Positions 11,906 through 21,984 of a stretch of 64,000 nt of DNA are shown here, in pieces. A model generated the notes under the pieces. The model made no database searches, was not told the origin of the DNA, and saw nothing but the letters and a program-made list of their open reading frames with translations. The first letter of the stretch is position 1; each line of letters opens with the position of its first letter. This DNA is from Phytophthora hibernalis (taxonomy: Eukaryota; Oomycota; Peronosporomycetes; Peronosporales; Peronosporaceae), in assembly GCA_012656075.1 (NCBI GenBank), contig JAAKBF010000012.1:186001-250000 (forward strand), written 5' to 3'. The translations under genes and the position numbers were made by a program.

Positions 11906-12033
11906 TTCGAATTGTTGATCAAACTTGAATAGCCAAAGACAATTTTGTCAATACACAGTTCTTACATAATGGTATTACCATCGGTAATAAATGTCTAAAA
12001 CTACGTTATTACCGTTATTAACCCGGTAAGAAA

Positions 12034-13000
12034 CAACACAAGCAAGGATGGCATAAAACAAATAAGTTCAACATGCCCCTGTTGAATATCGTCGGGGTCT
12101 CGGGAATGAACATGACAATTCACGTCGCACAAGCATATCTGAAAGGCGAAGAACAAGCTGACTATCGATTCGCTCTCAAATCGTTGAAATCGATTATGAA
12201 GGACGAGAATATTCTTCTGCCTCAAGTTATCCTCCTCGACAGAGATCTAGCGCTTCTTAATCTTAATGACTTGGAGGAGATCTTTCCCGAGGTGCCGGAG
12301 TTGTTATGTGTGTGGCAAGTTGTAAAAGATGTAGAAGCGCATGCAAGAAGGTCATTTCCAAAGATTCTCGATTTTGAAAAGTCAACTGCTCTCAGTCCTA
12401 AGTGGGCCGACTCGCCACACCATCGACAATTTTGCGAGGCATTTTACAAAATCATAAGGTCGAAGACAGAAGAGGAATACAACGCTGCCCGCGAATATAT
12501 ACACGAGCTTTCTCCCAAGGAAGCTGTCTGCGTGGACAATATCTGGCTCGACATCTGGAAAAGACGTCTTGTGCATTGCTGGACTGATCGAGTGACACAC
12601 ATTGGTCTCCAGGCAACTTCACGTGTAGAAGGCTATCATTCAGATTTCAAGCGGTGGCTGTGATCCTCAAGAGGCGACATGTTGACGGCGTTCACCCGTA
12701 TGCAGCACTGGTGGACTCTACGAACCGAAAGTATTGTGATCGAGTTGAAAACACGAAGATAAAGTCACTGGCTTCGCTTCCCATATTCAACGGGGTTACA
12801 ACAGTCACTCACAACTACGCACTGAAAACGTGCCTACAACAACTTGATCTGATTACAGTTCGTCCTTGCACGGGGCGCTTTACGCGGAGAACAGGCATAC
12901 CCTGTTCGCACAAGCTGTCTAAGTTAGAGCGCTCGAATACGCCACTACAGCCTTCCGACTTCCATGCACACTGGTGGATAGACAGAAGTGGCGCGCAAGA
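12034..13000 (+). pseudogene. MULE transposase (5'-truncated, frameshifted)
   Basis: The frame opening near 12,040 (TNKFNMPLLNIVGVSGMN) is the MULE core entering at its first catalytic region. QVILLDRDLALLN carries the second Asp, and a Trp-Gln-Val segment lies where CRWH usually occurs. Just before 12,660 the frame changes, and the continuation ends in a SWIM-like zinc motif (RPCTGRFTRRTGIPCSH). N-terminal sequence before the first catalytic Asp is missing. The C-terminus runs up to the right TIR. Not functional as read. Confidence 0.8.
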
Positions 13001-13028
13001 TTGGGGGTGGTGGCGGATAATGAATGCC
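12988..13028 (-). repeat. Right TIR of MULE-1
   Basis: 41 bp, inverted copy of 8418-8458. Followed directly by the TSD CTGCTAAAT (13029-13037). Confidence 0.92.
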
Positions 13029-13369
13029 CTGCTAAATCCTGCGTTTACCAATCCTGCGTCCTCAATGAATTGTTGTATAATTAGCTGGTAGCCTCCGCAT
13101 CGTCGCGTAAATTGCCGCCGTATCTGTCATACTGCGACTGTGTGACGCAGTTGAAGTCTTAGCGCGTGTATGTGCAGGGTATGTGGCTTGTTCATCATCG
13201 ACGCTCAAGGTATGAGCTACCGATAATGCTGCCATTGCCGGCTGCCTCGGCATGATCATCCCCGATGACATCTCGTTTTGTGGGCAGGATACTGTAGCAA
13301 ATAACTATCAACCGCATCGGCGTCGCCGTCGTCATGTGCCACCCGTCCGTGCCGGCATCAACCTCGAGT

Positions 13370-14090
13370 TTGAGGAGGCTTTGGCAACCTGTCGCTGGCG
13401 TCGTGGCCATCAAACTCTGCACAGCAAATGCCGCGCGTCGTCTTCTTTACGACTACGCTCATCTCGGTGCTATTCCCCGTGCTGGTGGTCTGCCAGACCA
13501 CGGAAACTCTACACGGGGACCGCACTGGCATGACCATGTCGGGGTTTAAGTCAAACTGGGCCTGGCCTCATGCAGCTGCACGTGACCATCGCCTTCTCCG
13601 TGCAGCACGGCGTGCTGGCCAACCCGCCCTTCTACTTGGCCGAGCGTCTGGTTATCAGCATGCACAAAAATAAGGCGATATCGAGAACGCCATCTCGTAT
13701 GGCAACGCTTCCACGCCCGCCAAGGAATCCATGAACGTGTCGGAGTGATGCTCCAGCGGCGGTAACGCTAGCAAGTACATGATCATGCGCATGGCCATCA
13801 TCGTGGTGCTCGTTATCTTCCCATCGTGTTCAAGGACCACTTCTCCAGCCTGTCGTCGGAGTTTGTGGGCGCCTCGTGCACCTCGCTCAACAGCATTATC
13901 ATGCCCATCGTATTCCTGATCAAGAAGTGCTGGAGCATGATCCCCATGTGTGAGAAGGTCCCCGTCGTGTTCGTGCGCGGAATTCTGGGCTGCTACGTGA
14001 CGTGGCAAGACGCTGTTCACGCTCACGGACTCGGGCGCCACGAAAATCGAGAACACAGTACGGTACTACCCGTGCACGACGCGTAGCACC
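13370..14090 (+). pseudogene. Amino-acid/auxin permease (AAAP) family transporter, decayed
   Basis: Frames on the plus strand give transmembrane-like segments in a family-consistent order: PRVVFFTTTLISVLFPVLVV (about 13,430), MQLHVTIAF then an NPPFYLAERLV segment (13,570-13,650), DIENAISYGNASTPA (about 13,680), RMAIIVVLVI, FKDHFSSLSSEFVGASCTS (about 13,830-13,890), and MPIVFLIKKCW. Several frameshifts and an in-frame TGA near 13,745 make it a pseudogene. The 5' half is missing or unrecognisable. It begins about 340 bp beyond the MULE's right end, so it is outside that element. Confidence 0.6.
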
Positions 14091-14917
14091 CCAGTAAATA
14101 TGTTTGCGTATGCTGTGTATGAGAGGTAGCTTCAAAAGAATCGTGGGTTTTGAAGTCGTTATTTGTGGTCTCCAATCGTTCACTGTAACGCGTCAGGCGC
14201 TTACATGTATAATACACATGATACCGGTACTTGTTCGTCCGAGAAATTGCTTCGGAATGAGCCATAAAATACGAACGAGCACACCTCGTTAGCAGGTACA
14301 CTAGACTCTAGTCTAGAGTGTCTGACATGTAGTCAAACTGCGTTGCGCACCGTAGCCAAAGTCGATAAGTATAGCAGCAAGTGCTGCATCGACCCGAGAG
14401 ATACAGTCACCGCTAAGAGAAGGTTTCAAGGAGGACGGCCGCGGGCAATTCCATACGGGCACAACACGCATCAATGGAGTCACAGACGTGGTTCTCTGCA
14501 CTGTGTGTATCAGATATTTTGCCCGCTTGCCGCCAACGCCATGCTCTTTGTGGCCTTTGCCAACGTCAACGCTTGGGTGGCCATTTACAGTGTCATGCTG
14601 CTCGCGTACATGTACGACGATCTCAGCCACTGGACCACGACTTGGCTCTGGAGATTAGGTTGTTTGGCTTGCCCGCAGCATGTACATGCACTGACGTGCT
14701 TGAACAAGGGCGGTTATTGTACATGTACACTCTGTACACTCTCACTTAGATATTGGCTGTCTGCAGATATATATGTACCGGTATCCGCAGCAGGGTAGAG
14801 CACATGCAAACAATTTTGAGAAAAATTCTGCTAATAGCTGCAATTAATAATTATAATTAAAAATGGCAATTAATTTTTATGAGTATTATTTTTCGGGTGC
14901 CCTGATCCGTAGTCTGC
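14091..14917. other. Mostly non-coding; one membrane-like remnant
   Basis: At about 14,515-14,640 the plus strand reads PLAANAMLFVAFANVNAWVA and continues hydrophobically to about DDLSHW, which could be another transporter remnant; I cannot name it. Short GTACATGTAC palindromes recur at 14,610-14,725, and 14,825-14,895 is very AT-rich. No intact gene. Confidence 0.4.
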
Positions 14918-15478
14918 AGACTGTCACACCAAGAAGTGGAGCCCGTGTAGTGATGTAGGTGCACGAACATCGAGCATGCACCTGATGAGCGTACTATAAT
15001 AAGCGCTTACACCACCGTATATTTCTCGATAGACGCGTAGTCGTGTACAGTGAGTATTTTATGCAATGTGTGGTCTCCCTCTGGAAGCTAACCTTTCCGC
15101 AGGCGGGTGAGGCATTTTGACATTGGAAATGCTGCAGGAATATGGTTGTGGTTTCTGAAGTGCTGACCTTATTGTCCGTATGAGTCTGCAACTATTAATA
15201 TGTGGTATGTCCTATCGTAATGACCAGCCGCACAGTTTAGCCGATTCCACAACCTGTAGACAGGTCATTGGTCCAGGGGTTAGCTATACAGTAAGAAGAA
15301 TGATAAGCACCTGCTGGTGTTATTCGGATCGCTCGAGCTCCCTCCTACGTGAGGTGCTGGTGGTTCCGATGCTGGTTGCACCCCGTGTTAAATAACATCT
15401 TGAATGAGCACCTTGTAAAGACGACCGCGCCTTTTAGAAAATGGTGGCAATCATGAGCACCTTTTAGAGAATGCCCGA
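14918..15478 (-). mobile_element. Truncated copy of a long-TIR miniature element
   Basis: Matches the 20,178-20,830 element in reverse orientation. It retains one TIR (15,400-15,478, ending CACCTTTTAGAGAATGCCC) but lacks the other end: similarity stops near 14,920. A segment of about 110 bp at about 15,215-15,328 is inverted relative to the other copy. Confidence 0.75.
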
Positions 15479-15773
15479 ATTCGACTACATGTGTATCGCA
15501 TAACGGCAGCCATAGACAACGAAGGAGACGCATTTCATTTTCAATCTCCTTCTCGAGGAACGACGTAAGCGTTCAAATGTCAACTGGTAACTTCTTCTTC
15601 CGTTACGATTGGTTTGTTGCCTGGTGCGGTTTGAATTTCAAACTTTGCACATCAAATTACAGTGTAAAAGTTAAAATATGATGAACGAAATGACAAGCTC
15701 AAAAACACATTTGCCCGTCAAACCACTGCAATCTCCATTTGTCAGTTTGCTCAGTCCAAAACACGCTAAACTG
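15479..15773. other. Spacer 3' of the effector gene
   Basis: AT-moderate sequence with no convincing frame; presumably includes the 3' UTR of the effector. Confidence 0.5.
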
Positions 15774-16232
15774 TCATCGATTGCTCTCATCTTCGTTCCT
15801 GAATCGTTGTGGACGTTGCTCTCGTCTCCTAGTTTCCCTTTTCAGGCGTACGAGATTTTTCGCGGCCTTAAACACATTCTTCGGGACCTTAGCCACTGCC
15901 TTAGCCACATTGTAGTCGTGGATTTTCTGCATGCTCTTCATAATGTTGGCGCCTTCGACCATGTTATCGTCGTCCAGCCTCTTAACGATATTGCTGATGC
16001 TGCCCCACTTACCACCAGTTCGCTCTTCGTCAGTGTCGATCGAGTCATCATCTTCAGGATCTGTGACCCGAAGGAATCTCTTCCGGGAGTCACTACTGAT
16101 CATAGCATCGGCCGCAAAGTCGGGAGTGGTCTTGGACAAGAGCTGAAACTCGTCAGCATTCGAGAACGCGGCGACGACACTGCTGCGAGCGAAGACCGCG
16201 ACTGCAAGTGCAACGTAGAAAATACTGCGCAT
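15774..16232 (-). CDS. Candidate RXLR-dEER secreted effector
   Basis: Complete 152-residue protein. Residues 1-22 form a signal peptide (MRSIFYVALAVAVFARSSVV, then AAF). RFLR at 52-55 is an RXLR motif at the usual distance from the start, followed by an acidic stretch ending DEER at 68-71. The C-terminal domain is Lys/Arg-rich and helical (residues about 75-140), with one Trp and one Tyr, so it may hold a reduced WY-like fold; no catalytic motif is seen. In the family, such proteins are secreted by the pathogen and act inside plant cells; the target here is unknown. It is single-exon with an oomycete-type core promoter about 55 bp upstream. It stands alone between transposons, a common setting for effectors. 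Function beyond secretion is inference. Confidence 0.85.
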   Translation of the reverse strand: MRSIFYVALAVAVFARSSVVAAFSNADEFQLLSKTTPDFAADAMISSDSRKRFLRVTDPEDDDSIDTDEERTGGKWGSISNIVKRLDDDNMVEGANIMKSMQKIHDYNVAKAVAKVPKNVFKAAKNLVRLKRETRRREQRPQRFRNEDESNR

Positions 16233-16281
16233 GGTTTTGGCGAGGATTCTGGTAGAAGGAGGAGCTTGCGGTCTTGAAAGT

Positions 16282-16299
16282 GAAATGTAAACTGAGAGC
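16282..16299 (-). promoter_or_regulatory. Oomycete Inr-FPR core promoter of the RXLR gene
   Basis: The minus strand reads CTCAGTTTACATTTCAC, matching the pattern TCANTYY plus CAWTTT. It lies about 50-65 bp before the effector ATG, where a transcription start is expected. Confidence 0.6.
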
Positions 16300-16577
16300 C
16301 GACCATTCTGACGACTGCCGATGGTCCAGCGGGCCGATGGACTCTAATGTTCACCAAAGTAAACAAAATGTGAACAACGTTCGTTGTAGCGCTGGGAGCA
16401 CTTAGCGTGCAGATTACTGCCGCATCATGGGAACAACCTCAAGACCGCATCATCACTACGTATTATAATTGCCAAGTGTGCCGCGTCAACAACGGCATAT
16501 CATATTAATAATCAAGGATCAACGGTTGGCGGCGAGTGCTGCCACGAAGCACGTCGCCAGTGAGGACAGGATGAGTA

Positions 16578-16736
16578 CAGAGTTCCCGGCAAAGGGAGAA
16601 AGGTGGGACCAATAAATTCTTCCAGGTTAAAATATTTGCAAACTGATTTGTATCGCGGTAGAGCAAGGCTTTGTGACAAATGTACTAGTTCTGCAAGGTA
16701 AATAACTAATTACGGTTCTCCTTGCCGGGAACTCTG
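16578..16736. mobile_element. 159-bp MITE with TA target duplication
   Basis: The ends CAGAGTTCCCGGCAA (16578-16592) and its reverse complement (16722-16736) are perfect over 15 bp, and TA flanks both ends (16576-16577, 16737-16738). CAG termini and a TA TSD fit a Tc1/mariner-type non-autonomous element. No coding sequence is inside. The rest of 16,300-16,800 shows nothing else. Confidence 0.7.
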
Positions 16737-16996
16737 TAGGAAGTAGGAACGAGAATCGTTTGCTTTTAATGAACTTACTCGCCATCTACTTTCAAGCGCT
16801 TAGAGCATCTCCACCGGGGCTGCCATCCGGCTGTCAAAGCCAAATTTTAGTCGTGAAAATAGCTTTTGGCGATCCACCGCTGCCGATATCTCGCTCGTAA
16901 AAATAGCTCAGAGCGCTCTAAAGCCAAACACACTGCCATATTTGGCAGCGCGTATAGCAGCAGCAGAACCTTTCGCCAGGTTCAAGGTGTTCACTT

Positions 16997-17780
16997 TTGA
17001 ACGAGCAATATTGCCTCAAGACCATCCAAGCCAACACATATCGTAGCGCCGAGACCATGACAACGAATTCCAACTCACCAGGGCCACGCCAACTCGGTCC
17101 TACAGACACCAGTGCAACCCCTGCTAAAACGCGCGGTTCAAACTACACGCCAGCCGAAGACACAGTGCTCTGCGACGCATGGCTAGACTCGAGCCGCAAC
17201 TCAATTGATGGTGTTTACCAGGCTAGTGATCATTTCTACGGAGATGTGAAAGCGGCGTTTTATGCTGAGCTTGCACGAAAACAAATAGCCCACCCGGAGA
17301 GAACGGCAACGTCCTTGATGTCACGATTCTAGATGATCTCCAGAGCAGTGTCTAAGTTTATCGCCTGCTGGAGACAACAACAGCGTGGGGGTACGAAGCG
17401 AGCCAAATTGTAAGTCGTCTTCATCTGAAGATACTACTCATCACACAATCATCCAACAAAATGAGGTTAAAGGGGTTTCTCGCGCAAAACTCGATCGTGC
17501 CAACTTGGCCCTGTATACACGCCAAGTCAAAGCCGCTGAAAAAGCAGCCACAAACACGGAGATGCGTATCCGAGTTGCTCATGAGCAGCTTGAACTGAGT
17601 CTTTTCAGCATACGGACCGACCCTAACGACTCGCTCGCTTCTGAGTTTTTACGCTTGAAGAGACAAGCTGTCCTGTGCCGGGTTCGCGCAGAGGTGGCAA
17701 GTTCTGGTACAAGTGCTGGTACCGGTGCAAGCACCAACCCAATCAGCACTAATCACAGTCAGCAGCGTCAGCAGGGGTGA
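16997..17780 (+). pseudogene. Harbinger-1 MYB/NAM-like accessory protein (frameshifted)
   Basis: The first frame (to 17332) has the SANT/NAM-like start GSNYTPAEDTVLCDAWLDS and a DHFYGDVKAAF segment. After a break at about 17,330 the second frame (from 17,385) continues with AKLDRANLALYTRQVKAAEK and a helical NAM-associated C-terminal region ending in a Ser/Thr/Gly tail. In the family this protein binds DNA and partners the transposase. A frameshift or unspliced intron separates the halves. Confidence 0.65.
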
Positions 17781-18092
17781 CATGGACGGCAGCACAAGCG
17801 TCGACTCCAGTATCGACACCAACCTCAACATTGACATCACGCACAGCTCCGACACGAACAATAACTTCAGTAATTTGTCTTCGAATACCGACACTACCGT
17901 TGTCAGTGAAAACAGCAGCAACATTTTGGAGAATCAAATTGTATAATTCGTTTGAATACAGCAACGTATTCTGTCTGTTCGGTGCAACTATTCAACTCGT
18001 TCTCCCGGCATATTCCATAGGTGTTCAACAAGGTCGTGCTGTAATTGACCATGCCGAACCTTGTCGCGCAACTTTGAAGTGCGGACGATAAG

Positions 18093-19416
18093 TTATGTGA
18101 CGGTAGGCCGACTGACTTCGTGACGAGGTCGATTTACGGTAAATTGAGGTACGTCATCAGGCTGATTGATAGTACCGAAAAGATGCATGTGTGTTTCGTG
18201 CTGCTGATACTGGATCTCGTCAAATTGATATAGCTCTGCCTCATCGTCTACTATCATGTTGTGCATGATAATGCACGCATGCATCACTTTATCCATTTTG
18301 TGAGGGCTCCATAATCGACATGGGAGGTCGAGGATTCGCCAACGAGCCTGCAATATGCCGAAACAGCGTTCTACACCTTTTCGACAAGCTTCTTGGCGCT
18401 TATCAAAATGCAGTCGTTTTTGCCAAGCGGGCCCTGTATCGTCTTCACGAATACTGGCCACTCTGGGTAAATCCCATCGGCCAACATATACGGCATGTCG
18501 TACATGTTACCTAGACGAACAAATGTGATAGCGTGAAAAGCTTAGAAAAGTTCTTTAACCCCCCGATATATCCACCTACCGTTCACGGCGTATGACACCT
18601 GCAGCGCTTCACCACGTAGCATTGCATGTAAAATAGAGGACTGTTCGAGTATGTTGATGTCGTTGAGAGACCCCGGGGATCCGAAATTGTAGTGCCATAT
18701 GCGCAAATTGTAGTCTGCGACTGCTTCAAGGACTTTGGTCGGTTGCTTCTCTTTTCCTTTGTGCTGGCCTGCGAGCACGACGGGGCAGTTCTTCCACGCC
18801 CAGTGCATGCAATCAATGGATCCAATCATTCCAACGAAGCCACGCTTTGCATTAAGCTCGAGCAAACGTCTCATTTCGTCAACGCGCGGTGGTCGCATGT
18901 ATTCGCCTGCAAAACATGCAATAACAGCGTCACAGAAGTGATCGACACACTCAGTCCCACTGTCTCTGACATTTCAAGATTTTCATCTATAGAGTCGAAA
19001 GACGAGGAATATGCAAGGACTCGCAGCGCTGCAGTGAGCTTTAAAAGACTCGAAATGCCGATTTTGCCTGCAGCATCTTGCTTCTGAGTGAAGTAATCGT
19101 CGTGTTCCAACACGCCCAATGATATCTTAGAAAACAATCGCTTGGACATTCGATACCGCCTCCTGAAGGTTAGTTCGTTGAAAATGGGCTCAGGTCCAAA
19201 GTACTGTTGGAGTAAACGAAGATGGCGAGCTTGATACTCTCGCAGTCTATTTGGCCTTTTACCGGGGTAGGAGCCTCCGCGTCGTCGCGGGACACCTGTG
19301 CCCGGTGGTCGTGCATGGAACAACAGCCCCGCGAGTAGCTCTTCTTCCAAGAGCGCAGCTACTAACTGCAAACCCGTCGGCAGTCCTGTAGATTTCTCCA
19401 TGTGGTTAACCGACAA
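18093..19416 (-). pseudogene. Harbinger-1 DDE transposase (PIF type, broken)
   Basis: Three frames in order on the minus strand: N-terminal helical part (19416 to about 18,970, with PNRLREYQARHLRLLQQYF), catalytic core (18898-18542, with GMIGSIDCMHWAWKNCP and GSPGSLNDINILEQS), and C-terminal part (18461-18093, with GVERCFGILQARWRIL). The segment MYDMPYMLADGIYPEWPVF at about 18,440-18,500 joins core and C-terminus; a 49-nt GT-AG intron before it is plausible. Frameshifts near 18,970 and 18,420 inactivate it. The catalytic Asp in SIDC and the downstream DI context are visible. Confidence 0.8.
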
Positions 19417-19799
19417 TATAGCTCTGACGGTGGAGCATCAACTGACCAGCGGCTAAATAAAAATAGGTTTTGAGCTATTTATGTAATAGAATAGCTTTTG
19501 GATGGCAGCCCCGGTGGAGATGCTCTTAGTTGGCTACATTCGTATATCTAAATATTAAATGATGATAACGAGCTGAAGTATGAATAACCATTTACAAGAC
19601 GTCTTGTGCTGCACCAATTAGGTGCTTTCGAATACCATTGCCACCTGAAAATGAATTCATTTTCAGGCCGTCAATAATAGGGGGTTTCAAAGTAGCAAAT
19701 TATAAGAAGAATTTCTGTACTAGCACTGCCCACAGGCTCCTCGAGCCTTCGTGTATCGTATCCGCGCTGGATTTCTTGGCTCGCGTTGGGTGTGTATGT

Positions 19800-20150
19800 G
19801 CTACTACTTCGCGTGCGCCTACATAGCATTCGTGATAGACCCAAGCACCGGTTCTCTTCTTTTGGTGTAGCCGAAAGATGCCATCGACAACTAGTGACCA
19901 TCGGAGACCGGCACACTATTCAGCTTATCAGCCTGCGCTGCCACCTGAGCTTCGAGGTTGTTTTCAATTAAAGCTCGTTAGGTTCCAAGTTCCATGGGTT
20001 TGCTATCGCTGTGCACATTCAGGTCGATGGTTGACACATGAAGACTTTACCAAACGGTTGAAGGACTTAACGAGCATCGAATACACGTGCGTGTAAGTGG
20101 CTTGGATGTCTGTGTGTCTTACTCTGAATTCGACATGTATAGGCGGAAGA
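19800..20150 (+). repeat. Coding-like repeat, copy A
   Basis: Shares extended similarity with the reverse complement of about 36,630-37,030. The plus frame 19878-20096 ends with LTHEDFTKRLKDLTSIEYTCV and a stop; the other copy reads a close variant. The preceding DHRRPAHYSAYQPALPPEL is shared too. The family is not recognised. In both copies the stretch after the stop leads into GAATTCGAC and then the terminus of the long-TIR miniature element. Confidence 0.55.
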
Positions 20151-20177
20151 CAAAACAGGTCACTGGCATACGGGCAT

Positions 20178-20830
20178 TCTCTAAAAGGTGCTCATGATTA
20201 CCACCATTTTCTAAAGGCGCGGTCGTCTTTAAAAGGTGCTCAATCAAGATGTTAAATAACACGGGGTGCAACCAGCATCGGAACCACCAGCACCTCACGT
20301 AGGAAGGAGCGCGATCGTAATGACTGGTCGTACAGTTTAGCCGATCCCACAACCTGTAGGCAAGCCATTGGTCCAAGGGCTAGCTATAGTAAGAAGAATG
20401 ATAAGCACCTGCTGTTGTTGCTCAGATCACTAGGACATACTAGTACCACATATTAATAAATGCAGACTCATATGTACAACAAGATCAGCACTTCAGAAAC
20501 CACAACCATGTTCCTGCAGCATTCCCACTGTCAAAATGTCTCACCCGCCTACGGAAAGGTTAGCTTCGAGAGGGAGTTGCATAATATACTCACTGTACAC
20601 GACTACGCGTCTGTCGAGAAATACGTCGTGGAAACGGTGGTGTAAGCGCCTAGTACGCTTGTCAAGTGTATGCTTGATGTCCGTACACCTACATCACTGC
20701 ACGGGCTCCGCTTCTTGGCGTGACAGGCCAAGTTGCCATCGCTTCTGTTATATATCGGTTAGGATAACAAGCACCTTTTAAAGACGACCGCGCCTTTTAG
20801 AAAATGGTGGTAATCATGAGCACCTTTTAG
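20178..20830 (+). mobile_element. Miniature element with about 60-bp TIRs, full-length copy
   Basis: Left arm about 20,178-20,240 and right arm 20,769-20,830 are near-perfect inverted repeats (blocks GGTGCTCATGATTACCACC and CGCGGTCGTCTTTAAAAGG). The interior of about 530 bp has no credible gene. The 14,918-15,478 region is a second, truncated copy. No TSD could be fixed. Confidence 0.75.
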
Positions 20831-21102
20831 TGAAGGCGCTGGTTATGTGAACCAACTATTTAGGCCATAAACCAGACGAAACGAAAAAACATATGATTTC
20901 AATTACCGGTATTGATACCAGTACTGATCTTTCCGAATTGGTTTTTCCGATAGTTGGTTCGAACCAACTACGCGAGCTGCAGACCAATTCGATTACGTTA
21001 GTTGTCTCCTGAAAGCTGGAAGAGGGTCAGGGATTAGGTCAAGATGCCCAGAATTCTTAACCCCCGCACTCACGGCCTAAAATGCCCCCTGTCCACGACT
21101 GC

Positions 21103-21128
21103 ACATGTTGTATATACTACATGTTAAA
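21103..21128 (+). repeat. Left subterminal repeat of piggyBac element
   Basis: Perfect 26-bp inverted match to 25355-25380. Variants of its core (CATGTTGTATATAC) occur at six internal sites as well. Confidence 0.9.
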
Positions 21129-21984
21129 AATAGGCTATACTTAGTTTTTGTATTGGACAAGAAAGTACGAAGTCCTTTTTGAAACTGCAGTTTGCTTGCA
21201 AACTGCGTTGGAGCGCTCTGTCCCTGCATGGACCTCTGAATTTCCACAGGGTGTATATTCGACTTGTTAGTGTTGACCTTTTTATCGTGAACAGCCAAAG
21301 CGAGGACAAATTTCAATTTCTATGCAACAAGTCAACATTGATTGCTGTGAAAAAATGTATTCGGGTTAGCTCTTGAGGCTCACTCATCATCTGCTCATTG
21401 CGGACTTGCGCGGTGCGTGCTTGCAACGCCACTCTCAACGTGGCCCTCGACCACGTACTCCTCGACTGCCCCTCAGCGCGCTCCTCAACGCTCTCCTCGA
21501 CGCGCTCCTCGGCCCTGCTCCTCGGCCTGCTCCTCGTCGGCTTCATCGTTGGCGCGGCGACGTTTCTTGCCGGACCCTCGCATTTGGATGTCTCTCCCTA
21601 CGCGAGGGTGCGGGCGCTCTTCGCCGTTCCGCCACTTGATGTGCCAGATCTGGTGGCACGTCATGGTGTTGCCCACATAATGGCCGGGTCGTACACGGTC
21701 ACACAGGTAGACACTGCATGCGCGACGTTAGTATAAGTAAGGTTCAACTCAAATGCACGGTACCCACCGCTTGTTGCCGTCGCTGCATGCTTCACCGTAG
21801 AAGCGGGTGGCACTTCGCTGACCCACCTTCTTCTTCCTGATGGAGCAAACCTTGCACTGATACTGAGGGCGCTTGCGAATACCCTCGCACACCTGAGTTC
21901 ACTCAGGGAATTCCGTGAGCTTGTGCTCAGCAGGAACGTTGCTACTTGAAGGCGTAGGCTGACCGGGCGAAGGAATCTGCGTAT

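Larger units (their letters stand above)
8418..13028 (+). mobile_element. MULE DNA transposon with exact TIRs and 9-bp TSD
   Basis: The first 41 bp (8418-8458) and last 41 bp (12988-13028) are inverted repeats with one mismatch (outer end GGCATYCATTATCCGCC). The same 9 bp, CTGCTAAAT, lies immediately outside on both sides (8409-8417 and 13029-13037), the TSD size typical of Mutator-like elements. The right part encodes a MULE transposase. The interior also carries a hAT/BED fragment, a small palindromic element and a diaminopimelate decarboxylase fragment, so the 4.6-kb unit has accumulated or captured foreign DNA. The intact TSD and near-perfect TIRs suggest a fairly recent move, although the transposase is frameshifted. 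Confidence 0.9.
16803..19525. mobile_element. PIF/Harbinger transposon 1 with TTA TSD
   Basis: 26-bp perfect TIRs at 16803-16828 and 19500-19525 (outer end GAGCATCTCCACCGGGG), flanked by TTA on both sides (16800-16802 and 19526-19528), the classic 3-bp Harbinger duplication. The 2,723-bp element has the usual two-gene layout: a MYB/NAM-like ORF on the plus strand and a DDE transposase on the minus strand, convergent on about 18,000. Both genes are frameshifted, but the perfect TIRs mean it may still be mobilised in trans. Confidence 0.93.

Noticed and set aside
14299..14322. Possible palindromic operator (ACTAGACTCTAGTCTAGAGT)
   Set aside because: The symmetry is imperfect, it is not near a gene start, and there is no basis for a binding protein.
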